Shown in pieces: positions 5,631-13,300 of a DNA stretch of 24,096 bases (position 1 is its first letter; every line of letters starts with the position of its first letter). The stretch spans positions 1-24,096 of the IMG/VR virus record IMGVR_UViG_3300010413_000629; one strand, written 5' to 3'. Origin of the DNA: a virus. The position numbers and the translations under genes are program-made. The notes under the pieces are model-generated. The model was not told where the DNA came from and ran no database searches. It worked only from the letters and a program-made list of their open reading frames with translations.

Positions 5631-5697
5631 GCCGGGATGCAGTAGGTTCTTTTCTTTGCCAAAGGTTTCCTTCCTACTGTGTCCCGGCTTCTTCTTT
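5631..5697 (+). terminator. 16-bp stem-loop with T-rich tail (terminator or RNA processing site)
   Basis: Left arm 5631-5646 (GCCGGGATGCAGTAGG) pairs with right arm 5673-5688 (CCTACTGTGTCCCGGC): 14 Watson-Crick pairs and two adjacent G-U wobbles, with no bulge. The 26-base loop contains a small inner hairpin (CTTT-GCC-AAAG). TTCTTCTTT follows. It is the strongest RNA structure I found in the window and sits 14 bases after the SSB-like gene. It may end or attenuate the P3 transcript, or be cut by RNase III. The next gene's ATG (5698) follows directly. Confidence 0.7.
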
Positions 5698-5940
5698 ATG
5701 CCAATACTAATCCGGTCGATCATGTATGTAGATGCTACTGGAATTACTAGATCGGCAATTCTTACTGGAAAAGCTCCAATAAGATATTTCTATTTAGCGT
5801 CTAGAGTACCAGATAGAGAACCACTTAACTTGCATTGTAGCATGATAGTTACTCCAGGCTACACTACTTCTGATTACGATGCCAGCAATAAGAACTTTGC
5901 CGCGGAAACCTTACAACGGAATAACCATCCTCCTAGATAA
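5698..5940 (+). CDS. Hypothetical protein, 80 aa, between SSB-like and polymerase genes
   Basis: Open frame from ATG 5698, right after the stem-loop, to TAA 5938-5940, overlapping the polymerase N-terminal gene by 62 bases. The product (MPILIRSIMYVDATG...) is not recognised. No Shine-Dalgarno precedes ATG 5698 or the in-frame ATG 5722, so the start is uncertain. Codon choice is like the neighbours (many AGA, CTA, ATA codons), which supports it being real. It fills the only gap in the replication run. Confidence 0.5.
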   Translation: MPILIRSIMYVDATGITRSAILTGKAPIRYFYLASRVPDREPLNLHCSMIVTPGYTTSDYDASNKNFAAETLQRNNHPPR

Positions 5941-7288
5941 AGGTTCTAGATTTGATAAGTATAATTTGTGTGGTGGTATTGCAGGAAACTATCTAAGAGA
6001 AGCATTACTTCCGTATAATCTAGATCATTGTGATAGACAGACACTAATAGCAAAAGCTAAACTACTTCCCAACACTAAGCTAGTATTTCTCATGGGAGAG
6101 CGAGTACTAGAAAGAGTTGGAAAATATAATCTATATCAGAATCGCGGAACTCCATTTAAACAGGATGGAGTTATTTATATTCCTACCTTTCCATGTCAAG
6201 AGTGCATGGATGTAAGAGACTATGAACTAGGAGAACTCGGAAAGATACCTGATGAAAAACAAGAAGATGAAAAAGACAGAAGTAAAACAGCGCGAAGTAA
6301 CTTCCGCTTCTGGATGTTCAAAGACATCGCCAAAGGACTTCGCCTATTGGCCGACCCAAAACCTAGAACACGACTTGAAGTCTTCAATATTAGACCAACA
6401 CTTGAGGATGCACTGCAATATCTCAGATCTGGAGGAGAGAGGTGTTACTTTGACATTGAAACGCACCCTAGCGGAACTCTACAATGCTTCTCGGTCGCGA
6501 TAGATGAAGGGATGGTTTATGCAATACCAATATATAACTATCACAATTCCCTCCATTATGGAGAACTAGGCACTTATAAAATACTTCAGACTCTAGCTTC
6601 TTGTCTGAATAAGATGTCCGTAGTGGTGCATAATAGCAACTTTGATCTTCCCTTTCTTTTTAACGAGTACAGAATTCCCTTTGGCAAGAAGATCGAAGAC
6701 ACTATGGTTATTAATAATCGCATATTTCCAGAGGCTGAGAAGTCACTAGCGCATTGCATTAGTTTATGGACAGATTATCCCTATCATAAAGGAGAAGGAA
6801 TCTTTGATCCACATACATTCAATGAAGAAGAACAGTTACTAAGATATAATGCAAGAGATGTTCACCGAATGCGGGACGTACTAAAGTATCAATATGAATA
6901 TGCACAACCGGACCCGGGAATGGTCAACTCTATTGAGCAGGCTAAGAAGTCACTATATCCACTACTGGTTGCATCCCTCACAGGTATCGAGATTGATACA
7001 GATGCGCTGGAAGTTAAAAGAAAGGAACTCGAACTCTATCTCAAACAGTACAAAAGAATTGCAGAAATCCTCTGCGGATTCGACATCAACCTTGCAAGCT
7101 CGAAACAGCTTGGAGAGTATCTCATTGGTAGATGCGGATACAAAGCAGTCAAGCTTTCAAGCTCAGGAAAGACTTCAGTCGATCACGAATCCCTTACGAA
7201 ATTGGGCAGAACATATTCCAATCCGATAATAAGATTAGCGATAGCCTATAAAGCAAAACAGAAACAACTAGGATTTATAAAGCTATGA
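5879..7288 (+). CDS. DNA polymerase I family, N-terminal piece (UDG-like + 3'-5' exonuclease + thumb)
   Basis: This 469-residue protein is the front part of a family A DNA polymerase. Residues 1-115 resemble the uracil-DNA-glycosylase fold fused to some phage polymerases (GIAGNYLREALLPYN..., KLVFLMGERVLE, RGTPF, YIPTFP), though catalytic residues cannot be confirmed. The proofreading exonuclease is intact by motif: FDIETH (D192, E194), HNSNFDLPFL (N252, D256), YNARD (Y323, D327). A thumb follows (LVASLTGIEIDTDAL...), and the protein stops at IRLAIAYKAKQKQLGFIKL, equivalent to the 'ileyR.laKLkstY' helix of Pol I. The polymerase palm and fingers are encoded separately at 8239-9135. The stop overlaps the ligase start (ATGA). 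No intein motif is seen at the end. Confidence 0.9.
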   Translation: MPAIRTLPRKPYNGITILLDKGSRFDKYNLCGGIAGNYLREALLPYNLDHCDRQTLIAKAKLLPNTKLVFLMGERVLERVGKYNLYQNRGTPFKQDGVIYIPTFPCQECMDVRDYELGELGKIPDEKQEDEKDRSKTARSNFRFWMFKDIAKGLRLLADPKPRTRLEVFNIRPTLEDALQYLRSGGERCYFDIETHPSGTLQCFSVAIDEGMVYAIPIYNYHNSLHYGELGTYKILQTLASCLNKMSVVVHNSNFDLPFLFNEYRIPFGKKIEDTMVINNRIFPEAEKSLAHCISLWTDYPYHKGEGIFDPHTFNEEEQLLRYNARDVHRMRDVLKYQYEYAQPDPGMVNSIEQAKKSLYPLLVASLTGIEIDTDALEVKRKELELYLKQYKRIAEILCGFDINLASSKQLGEYLIGRCGYKAVKLSSSGKTSVDHESLTKLGRTYSNPIIRLAIAYKAKQKQLGFIKL

Positions 7289-8073
7289 AATTAGACGTAA
7301 TGCTAGCACATGAGTACTCGCCGGACAAGCTAAAGTTCCCTTGCTATTGCCAACCAAAATTGGATGGTGTTAGAGCAATCAGTGTAGATGGAAAGCTATA
7401 CTCTAGAACGGGAAAACGCTTCACAACTTTAAATCATATCGAGAAGTATCTTCCCGTCAAGTGCAGAATAGATGGAGAAATCTACAACCAGGCTTACCGA
7501 TTGCAGGAGATTAATGCTATGGTTAATCCCAATCGTAAGCTGCATCATGAAGATGTAACTAGTCTATCTTACTGGATGTTCGACATCATTAATGAGAACG
7601 AACAAGTAGATAGACTTCGCACTCTAGAAGCTCTTGGACCTATTCCGCATACTCTAATAATTCCAACTATGTCTTGCGCTAGTCTATCAGATGTAGAAGG
7701 TTGGAATTCTTTCTGGTTAGAGCATGGCTATGAAGGAAGTATGATAAGATTCCCATTAGGAAAGTACACTAATGGAAGATCCAATAATCTACTGAAGTGG
7801 AAACCTTTCAAGGACTCAGAGTTTAGATGCACTGGAATTAACTATGGAGAGAGAATAGGTAAGCATCGAGACTGTCTTGGAAGCATACAGTGTGTCACTT
7901 CTGAGGGTAAACTATTCAAAGTTGGCTCTGGTTTTTCTGACCAGCAGAGAGTGGACTTCATCGAACATCCTGATGAAATTATAGATCATCAAGTCACAGT
8001 TCGATACGATCAGCTTAGTAGAGATAACATTCCTTTGCGGCCAAGATTTATAGCAGTTAGAAGGAATCATTGA
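7285..8073 (+). CDS. ATP-dependent DNA ligase
   Basis: A compact 262-residue ligase that seals nicks, using ATP to adenylate the active-site lysine. Motif I is QPKLDGVR (K25, D27, G28, R30), Ia SRTGK (40-44), III RIDGEIY (61-67), IIIa YWMFD (96-100), IV YEGSMIR (149-155) and V LLKWKPF (169-175, K171 and K173). About 85 residues after motif V form the OB-fold domain. There are no extra N- or C-terminal domains, as in small phage and chlorella-virus ligases. It starts in the ATGA overlap with the polymerase front piece and lies between the two polymerase pieces. All key residues are present, so it should be active. Confidence 0.95.
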   Translation: MKLDVMLAHEYSPDKLKFPCYCQPKLDGVRAISVDGKLYSRTGKRFTTLNHIEKYLPVKCRIDGEIYNQAYRLQEINAMVNPNRKLHHEDVTSLSYWMFDIINENEQVDRLRTLEALGPIPHTLIIPTMSCASLSDVEGWNSFWLEHGYEGSMIRFPLGKYTNGRSNNLLKWKPFKDSEFRCTGINYGERIGKHRDCLGSIQCVTSEGKLFKVGSGFSDQQRVDFIEHPDEIIDHQVTVRYDQLSRDNIPLRPRFIAVRRNH

Positions 8074-8075
8074 CC

Positions 8076-8276
8076 ATGCTTTATCGTATAGTTGCACCAC
8101 ACTTTGTGGCTGGTATTATCTCTTATAATAATACAATAAGAGATACTGCTCCTATTGTGCATTATATGCGCGGATGGACTCTTGATAGAGCCAAGAACTA
8201 TTGTAGGTATAAGAGGTGGTCAATCCAACAAATAGAGCATGAAGATATACACTCAGTACAAGCCAGCAGGGACTAA
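8076..8276 (+). CDS. Small phage protein, 66 aa, between ligase and polymerase C-terminal piece
   Basis: ATG 8076 lies two bases after the ligase stop (a TTG at 8070 in frame is the alternative). The product MLYRIVAPHFVAGI...TAPIVHYMRGWTLDRAKNYC has the look of a small, widespread phage/bacterial protein type of unknown function (short beta strand, then 'API..M.GW.LdrA..YC' helix). It overlaps the polymerase C-terminal start by 38 bases, so both frames are used there. Probably translated together with the ligase. Confidence 0.65.
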   Translation: MLYRIVAPHFVAGIISYNNTIRDTAPIVHYMRGWTLDRAKNYCRYKRWSIQQIEHEDIHSVQASRD

Positions 8277-9135
8277 GAGCTTCCGTCTCTCTGCTGCTAA
8301 GTTAAAGGATAGACCATCTGTAAATATCCAGCAGATTGATGACGAGTTCTTCAAGCTTCTAAAGCCAAGAGAGGGAATGTGTTTTGTCAAGGTAGATCAG
8401 GCTGGTGCGGAGTCTAGAATTGTAGCCTATCTTGCTAGGCGCGGAAACTATAGGAGATTGATAGAGCTTAAAGTAAAGCATCATACCTATGTTGCACTTC
8501 AACTATATCCTGAGATCTTTGGTAAACAGTATAAAGGAGTGCCTCCAGATGAACTGATTAAACTTCCTAACTGGATAGAACTTAGAGATACAGTAAATTC
8601 TTCTGGTAATCCATACGCTATAGCTAAGATGACAGTGCACGCTTCGTCTTATGGTATTGGTCCAGGAGAACTATCAGACAGAATTATGGATAAGTCTAAT
8701 GGCAAATTATACTTATCTCTTAATGAAGCTAAGAAAGTACTAGACACATTCTATCGAACTTTTCCAGAACTAGCAGAATGGCAAGGGCTAGTAATTAAGA
8801 CTGTGAAACAGTATAGAGAACTGCGGAATCTATTTGGCTATCCGAGAAAGTTCGAAGGACAGTTTCATGATAGATACTTCAAGGAAGCTCTGTCATTTAT
8901 TCCGCAGTCAACTGTCGCCTGTTTGAACAATATAGTGTTCACGGAATTACAGGAGGAAATAGAATCCGGAAGGTTGGCAGGAAACTTGCTGCTAAATGTA
9001 CACGATAGTATAGGCATGGAAGTACCAATAGCAGATAAGGAGAAAGCAATCGAAGTTATACAGAGACTTTATGCATCTCACGAACTAAAAGGTTGGGATA
9101 ATACTATCTTCCGAATGGAGACGGAAGTTCAATAA
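8239..9135 (+). CDS. DNA polymerase I family, C-terminal piece (palm and fingers)
   Basis: This 298-residue protein holds the catalytic core missing from the gene at 5879. It opens with IYTQYKPAGTKSFRLSA (matching 'vhts..q..taTGRLSS' of Pol I). Motif A is VKVDQAGAESR (D53, E58, R60), motif B in the O-helix is KMTVHASSYG (K130, H134, Y138, G139), and motif C is NVHDSIGMEV (H255, D256). Both catalytic Asp residues are present. Position 134, where Pol I has Phe762, is His; the acidic residue after the motif C Asp is replaced by Ser. The two pieces together cover the family with only about 8 residues unaccounted for. An in-frame TAG sits 6 bases upstream of ATG 8239, so this is a true separate start; the ribosome binding site (AAGAGGTGG) is rather far. 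Confidence 0.92.
   Translation: MKIYTQYKPAGTKSFRLSAAKLKDRPSVNIQQIDDEFFKLLKPREGMCFVKVDQAGAESRIVAYLARRGNYRRLIELKVKHHTYVALQLYPEIFGKQYKGVPPDELIKLPNWIELRDTVNSSGNPYAIAKMTVHASSYGIGPGELSDRIMDKSNGKLYLSLNEAKKVLDTFYRTFPELAEWQGLVIKTVKQYRELRNLFGYPRKFEGQFHDRYFKEALSFIPQSTVACLNNIVFTELQEEIESGRLAGNLLLNVHDSIGMEVPIADKEKAIEVIQRLYASHELKGWDNTIFRMETEVQ
8975..8990 (+). promoter_or_regulatory. Candidate sigma-54 (-24/-12) promoter P4 (inside a gene)
   Basis: TGGCAGG-AAAC-TTGCT has a perfect -12 box and one mismatch in the -24 box, with correct 12-base spacing and the leading T shared with P1-P3. It lies within the coding sequence of the polymerase C-terminal piece, about 160 bases before the helicase gene, which it could drive. 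Because it is fully inside a gene it is the least certain of the four. Confidence 0.45.
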
Positions 9136-9150
9136 TAGGAAACCAAATGA

Positions 9151-10320
9151 ATGATCTCATCATGGCTAGAGCTCACAAGCAACTTAATATCACCGATTCC
9201 CTTCAAGACAATGGCTTTCTATACTATGATAGGAGCTTGCATGGAGAGAAGAGTATGGATAGGATCTATAGATTGGATGCCATTGTTTCCAAATCTCTAC
9301 ACAATAATGGTAGGTCCACCTGCTAGTGGTAAGAGTCTAACACTTAAAGCGGCATACTCAGTACTTAGCGAAGTAACAGATGGAGATGAGGAGAGATTTC
9401 CTGTAGCTCCAGACGCAACAACATTTAGAGCACTACTAGATACTATAAATGGAAACTCAAGAGCAATTAAGAATGGGGAAGGAGATAGATATGAATACAT
9501 GTCAACTCTCTTCCTTCTTGAAGAGATTAGCAGTCTTTTTAGGAGAAATGAAGAAGATGTATCCAGGCTTCTACTACAAACTTACGACGCAAACAAGAAG
9601 TACGAATACTCCACAAGTACTAGAGGACATATCAGACTTCGAAATACATGTGTCTCAATACTCGGATGCACAACTAAGGATTTTCTCGACTTGTGTTTTA
9701 GTGATCAAGTTCTGCTTGAAGGATTCGCAAGTAGAACTATCTTTGTATTTGCCGACTCTCCAGCCTTTAGAACATCTATCATCCCTCCTCTTAATGTTTC
9801 ACAACTGGAACATAAGATAAAGATTCAGCACCATATTGCCAAGCTAGGTAATCTCTACGGTCCTGTAGATAGTTCTGCTATAGATGCTCTGGTTGAAGAA
9901 TGGTGGCAGGATGAAGCTAGTGTAACAACTAATACTCATCCTAAGCTAGCACATTATTATGGAAGAAAGAATATCCATATTAAGAAGCTAGCAATGTGCA
10001 TACACTTTAGCAAATCTGTGGAGATGAAGATTGGCGCGGAGTGTTTTGGAGAAGCACTGGCAGTACTAGATAGTGTAGAAACTACAATGCACGAGGCAAT
10101 ATCTATGGGAGGAAAGAACGAATTAGCTCCAGAGGCTAGACAAATCCATTCGTGGATTAGATCCAATCCAGGCACTAGCTACACAGACATCCTGCTTAAC
10201 TTCTATGACTCTAATCCAAAAGGAGAGCAGGGCATACAAGAGATCTTGCAAGCCCTGCTTAATATGAAGAAGATTAAGGAGACGATTACTAAAGCAGGAA
10301 GAACCTTCTTACCGAAATAG
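9151..10320 (+). CDS. Replicative helicase, DUF3987-like P-loop ATPase
   Basis: This 389-residue protein has Walker A GPPASGKS (55-62) preceded by LYTIMVG, and Walker B LFLLEE (120-125), with an N-terminal helical lead-in and a segment ASRTIFVFAD (arginine-finger-like). This is the pattern of DUF3987-type helicase/primase-helicase proteins that unwind DNA at phage forks. The last 70 residues (EARQIHSWIRSNPGTSYTD...LLNMKKIKETITKAGRTF) look like a winged helix. AGGAAA lies 8 bases before ATG 9151. It is the last gene of the rightward module and ends 10 bases before the end of the convergent virion module. Candidate promoter P4 is upstream. No separate primase is visible in the window. Confidence 0.8.
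   Translation: MISSWLELTSNLISPIPFKTMAFYTMIGACMERRVWIGSIDWMPLFPNLYTIMVGPPASGKSLTLKAAYSVLSEVTDGDEERFPVAPDATTFRALLDTINGNSRAIKNGEGDRYEYMSTLFLLEEISSLFRRNEEDVSRLLLQTYDANKKYEYSTSTRGHIRLRNTCVSILGCTTKDFLDLCFSDQVLLEGFASRTIFVFADSPAFRTSIIPPLNVSQLEHKIKIQHHIAKLGNLYGPVDSSAIDALVEEWWQDEASVTTNTHPKLAHYYGRKNIHIKKLAMCIHFSKSVEMKIGAECFGEALAVLDSVETTMHEAISMGGKNELAPEARQIHSWIRSNPGTSYTDILLNFYDSNPKGEQGIQEILQALLNMKKIKETITKAGRTFLPK
10226..10259 (+). repeat. Inverted repeat near the end of the rightward module
   Basis: AGCAGGGC (10226-10233) pairs perfectly with GCCCTGCT (10252-10259). The space between them contains a second dyad (CAAGA-GA-TCTTG). It lies inside the helicase gene about 60 bases before its stop and near the convergence point. 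No T-tract follows on either side (TAATATG after it), so it is not a standard intrinsic terminator. Confidence 0.3.
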
Positions 10321-10330
10321 AACTCCCTTT

Positions 10331-13300
10331 CTATCTTTCTAATCCCATCACTTCTTGAAGAGAAGTTCTTTCTATTCCCACTTTTGGAATTAGCTGTTGC
10401 TTCATTCTATTGGCCATTACCTGCTGCAGATAAGTAGCCATCAGAGCCTTGCCTGCTTCTGGACCTCTCGTTTTAGTAAACCAGTTCAGATAGTTAAGAG
10501 CTTCCGAAGACTCTGATGGCATCCAAGTTATCGGCATATCTTTTAGTCCTTCCATCCTTGAAGCCATAGCTTGTGGAGTAGGAGAGAGATTCTGCGCTCT
10601 CTGCATAGCTCTCTGAGCCAATCCTCCTGCCTCTTCTAAGTCTGTAGTTCTCTTGAACTCCTGTTCTTCTGTTACTGCTACATTAGATCTCAATGGTATT
10701 TGTGGACCTAAAGGATAGCCAGAAAGGAATCGGTATGTTCGGAGATCTCTTCCACGTCCTCTTCGTTCGATGTCTTCTTTCTTCTTCTGAAAGGGTCCGC
10801 CAATAGTCTCAGCAGCACCATACCTAGAGAGAAGAGACATAATAACTTTGAATGATTGGATATTATTATCTGCCCAATCAAGAGCTAGATCCACGGTATC
10901 CATAGGATCTAGTTCTCTCTCCAATGCTGCTGTTACTAACTGCGATGCATCTGCGATAGTATTGGCTATCATTGAGAATGCAGGAACAGGAATGGCATCT
11001 TGTGGCGCAGCTTTGTATAGAGTTACATCTGTAAATCCTCGAAGCAATTCTGACATCCATCCGACTAATCCTGTTGCGGCAGCTAGTCCAAGGAACTTGT
11101 AGGTTAGAATCTCTGCATAAGTCTGTGCATCCATTCCCTTAGCAGCAACAATCTCTTCCCAAGATGGCTGCTTTCTTTCTGTTCCTGTAGCAAGAGTTCG
11201 CATTGACTCAATAACTCCACCGGCTATTGGCAGACCCATCAAGCTAAATACTGCTGGCTTGAAGTTGCCTTGCATTGCTGCTTGGACAATGTTACGATTG
11301 AACTTAACCATCTGTCCAATGTTCCAGCGCAGAAGTCCTACTAGTGGAGATAGTGGTCCAGCATATGCCCATCCAGGCAGATCTCTGAAGTCGTAAGTTC
11401 CTTGAACCTCTTCTGTAAATCTTGCGGCGATCTCTTGGAGTTCTGCTTGCGTGAATTTCTTATCTCCACGCTTTATCATGTTCTCGAATTGATCTCTTCC
11501 GAATCTTCGAAGAAATGTCTCAGCTTCTTTCTTTACTTTTCCTGTACCTTGGAAGTATAGATCTGTGAAGTCATCAGCAATGTATCTTCCTACTCCATAT
11601 GTGAGTGCTCTTGATTGTCCTTCAAGGAAGTTTCTACCTTGGAGCGAGTTATATTGATCGCGTATTACTCGGATAGCTTGGCTAGCTTCAGTAGTTGCAC
11701 CTACCAGAGTTTCAAGCTTTCCAATATCTCGGATTACTCCTTGTGCGGTAGCTTCTTTATAGTACTGCTTCGTGTTTTGAACTGAATGCGCCCAAGCTTT
11801 AGCGAACTGTCCAAAGCCTCTTACATGTTGGAGTGTGAGAAATGGAGCATTAGCTAAGTCAACTGCACCAGTAAGCGGACCAAGAACAATGGCTCTTCCA
11901 ATAAGATTGAAATTCTCTGCTACTTGTGCTGCTCCAGGATTCTCATCCTTAGCTAGCATGTAGCGAGAAATTCTCTTGAACTCCTCAGTGCCAGACATTA
12001 TTTTATCAAGCGACCAAGGTTCTCCGCTAGGTGTATCATACATTTTATTGTATAGCGGATTGTTCATTAGATCATCATATGCGAACGCTCTAGCTACACG
12101 TTCCATAGATCTATTCAATCTTCGGAATGGATTAGATTCTACCCAACTATCTGGTATTCCTAATCCTCCAGCCTTAGTCAATGGTCCGAAGTCTGGACCA
12201 ATATCAGGAGAGTCAAGCTGTCGAATATTCTCTAATAGTCCTCCGAAGTTTTCATTGGCCAGCTTTAGAGCTTCCTCCTCAGTAGCTCCATGCATCTTCA
12301 TCGCTCTATCTTTTTGTACTTTGATGAATTGCTTCCTTAGCTGCTTTCCTTTAATACTTCCAGGCTCTTGAGATAACACTTGGTAAATATCTCTACCAAT
12401 GATACGAGGGATAAAGAATTCACTTACTTCTCCCTTCTTCATCTTGGTTCGAGCTTGAGTAGATCTAACATTTCTGTTAGCTCCAATGTCTTTCCAAATG
12501 GCCATTAATCCTTTAGCCATCTCCTGCTCATTAGGAGTTAAAGATTCAAGCGGAACAGGATTAGGTCTTCCATATAGAGCATCTTCAGAGGCTCCATAGG
12601 CATAGTCCATAAACTTAGTTACTTTGCCTAGAGATACTGCTGCTGGAGAAGTAGGATTCTTTTGCAGTAGATCCATCGTGGTCTTGGCCATTCCAGTCTT
12701 TGGAAGGTATTTACCATATAGATCATTCAGCCTTGAATATAGATCTCCTCGATACATTCTATGGCTAGCTGCCCAACTCTCCATTACATGCTGTGCATCA
12801 TTTCCAGCTTCTTCAGATACTGTATTTGCTATTCTATCTCGCAGAGATTCAGAATCAGATCGAAATAGCTTTCTCGCTACATCAGATAGTTTGAACTGAT
12901 CCTTGCTGGTTATTGGCGCGCTGTCTAGATCTGTTCTCGCGGCATCTCTTGGAACAGCAGGAACAAATCCAGGAAGTTTATTGTTGACAAATGGCTGATC
13001 GAATTCTCCTTGGTAGGTCAGAAGATCATAGACTTCTTTGTCGCTGAGTCCATCAAGTCCTCCGCCGAATAGAGATTTAACTTTAGCTTTTAGTGCGGAC
13101 CAGAATCTCTCTGGCTCTGACTTTACTCCCTTCTCTTTAGTTCTTTCAGAGAGTTCTTTAGCTAGAGTTTCCACTACGAATTCATCAAGCTCGTCGAAGC
13201 TGGCTATTGGCCGTCCAAGCTTTCCTTCAAGAATTTTCTGCATTCGACCATACATCTCCGACATGTAGCGGACTTGTTTAGCATTTCCGAATCCACGTAT

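Noticed and set aside
7490-7510. AGGCTTACCGATTGCA in the ligase gene as a further sigma-54 site
   Set aside because: The -12 box and spacing fit, but the -24 box has four mismatches; within chance expectation.
7285-8238. Intein or intron as the cause of the split polymerase
   Set aside because: The front piece ends with a normal stop and no intein N-terminal motif; the back piece has an in-frame TAG just upstream of its ATG and no intein C-terminal His-Asn. No group I intron features or homing endonuclease are seen in the gap, which is filled by real genes.
10350-10366. ACTTCT-TGAAG-AGAAGT as a terminator between the convergent modules
   Set aside because: Only 6 bp, AT-rich, within the coding end of the giant protein gene and without a T-tract; too weak.
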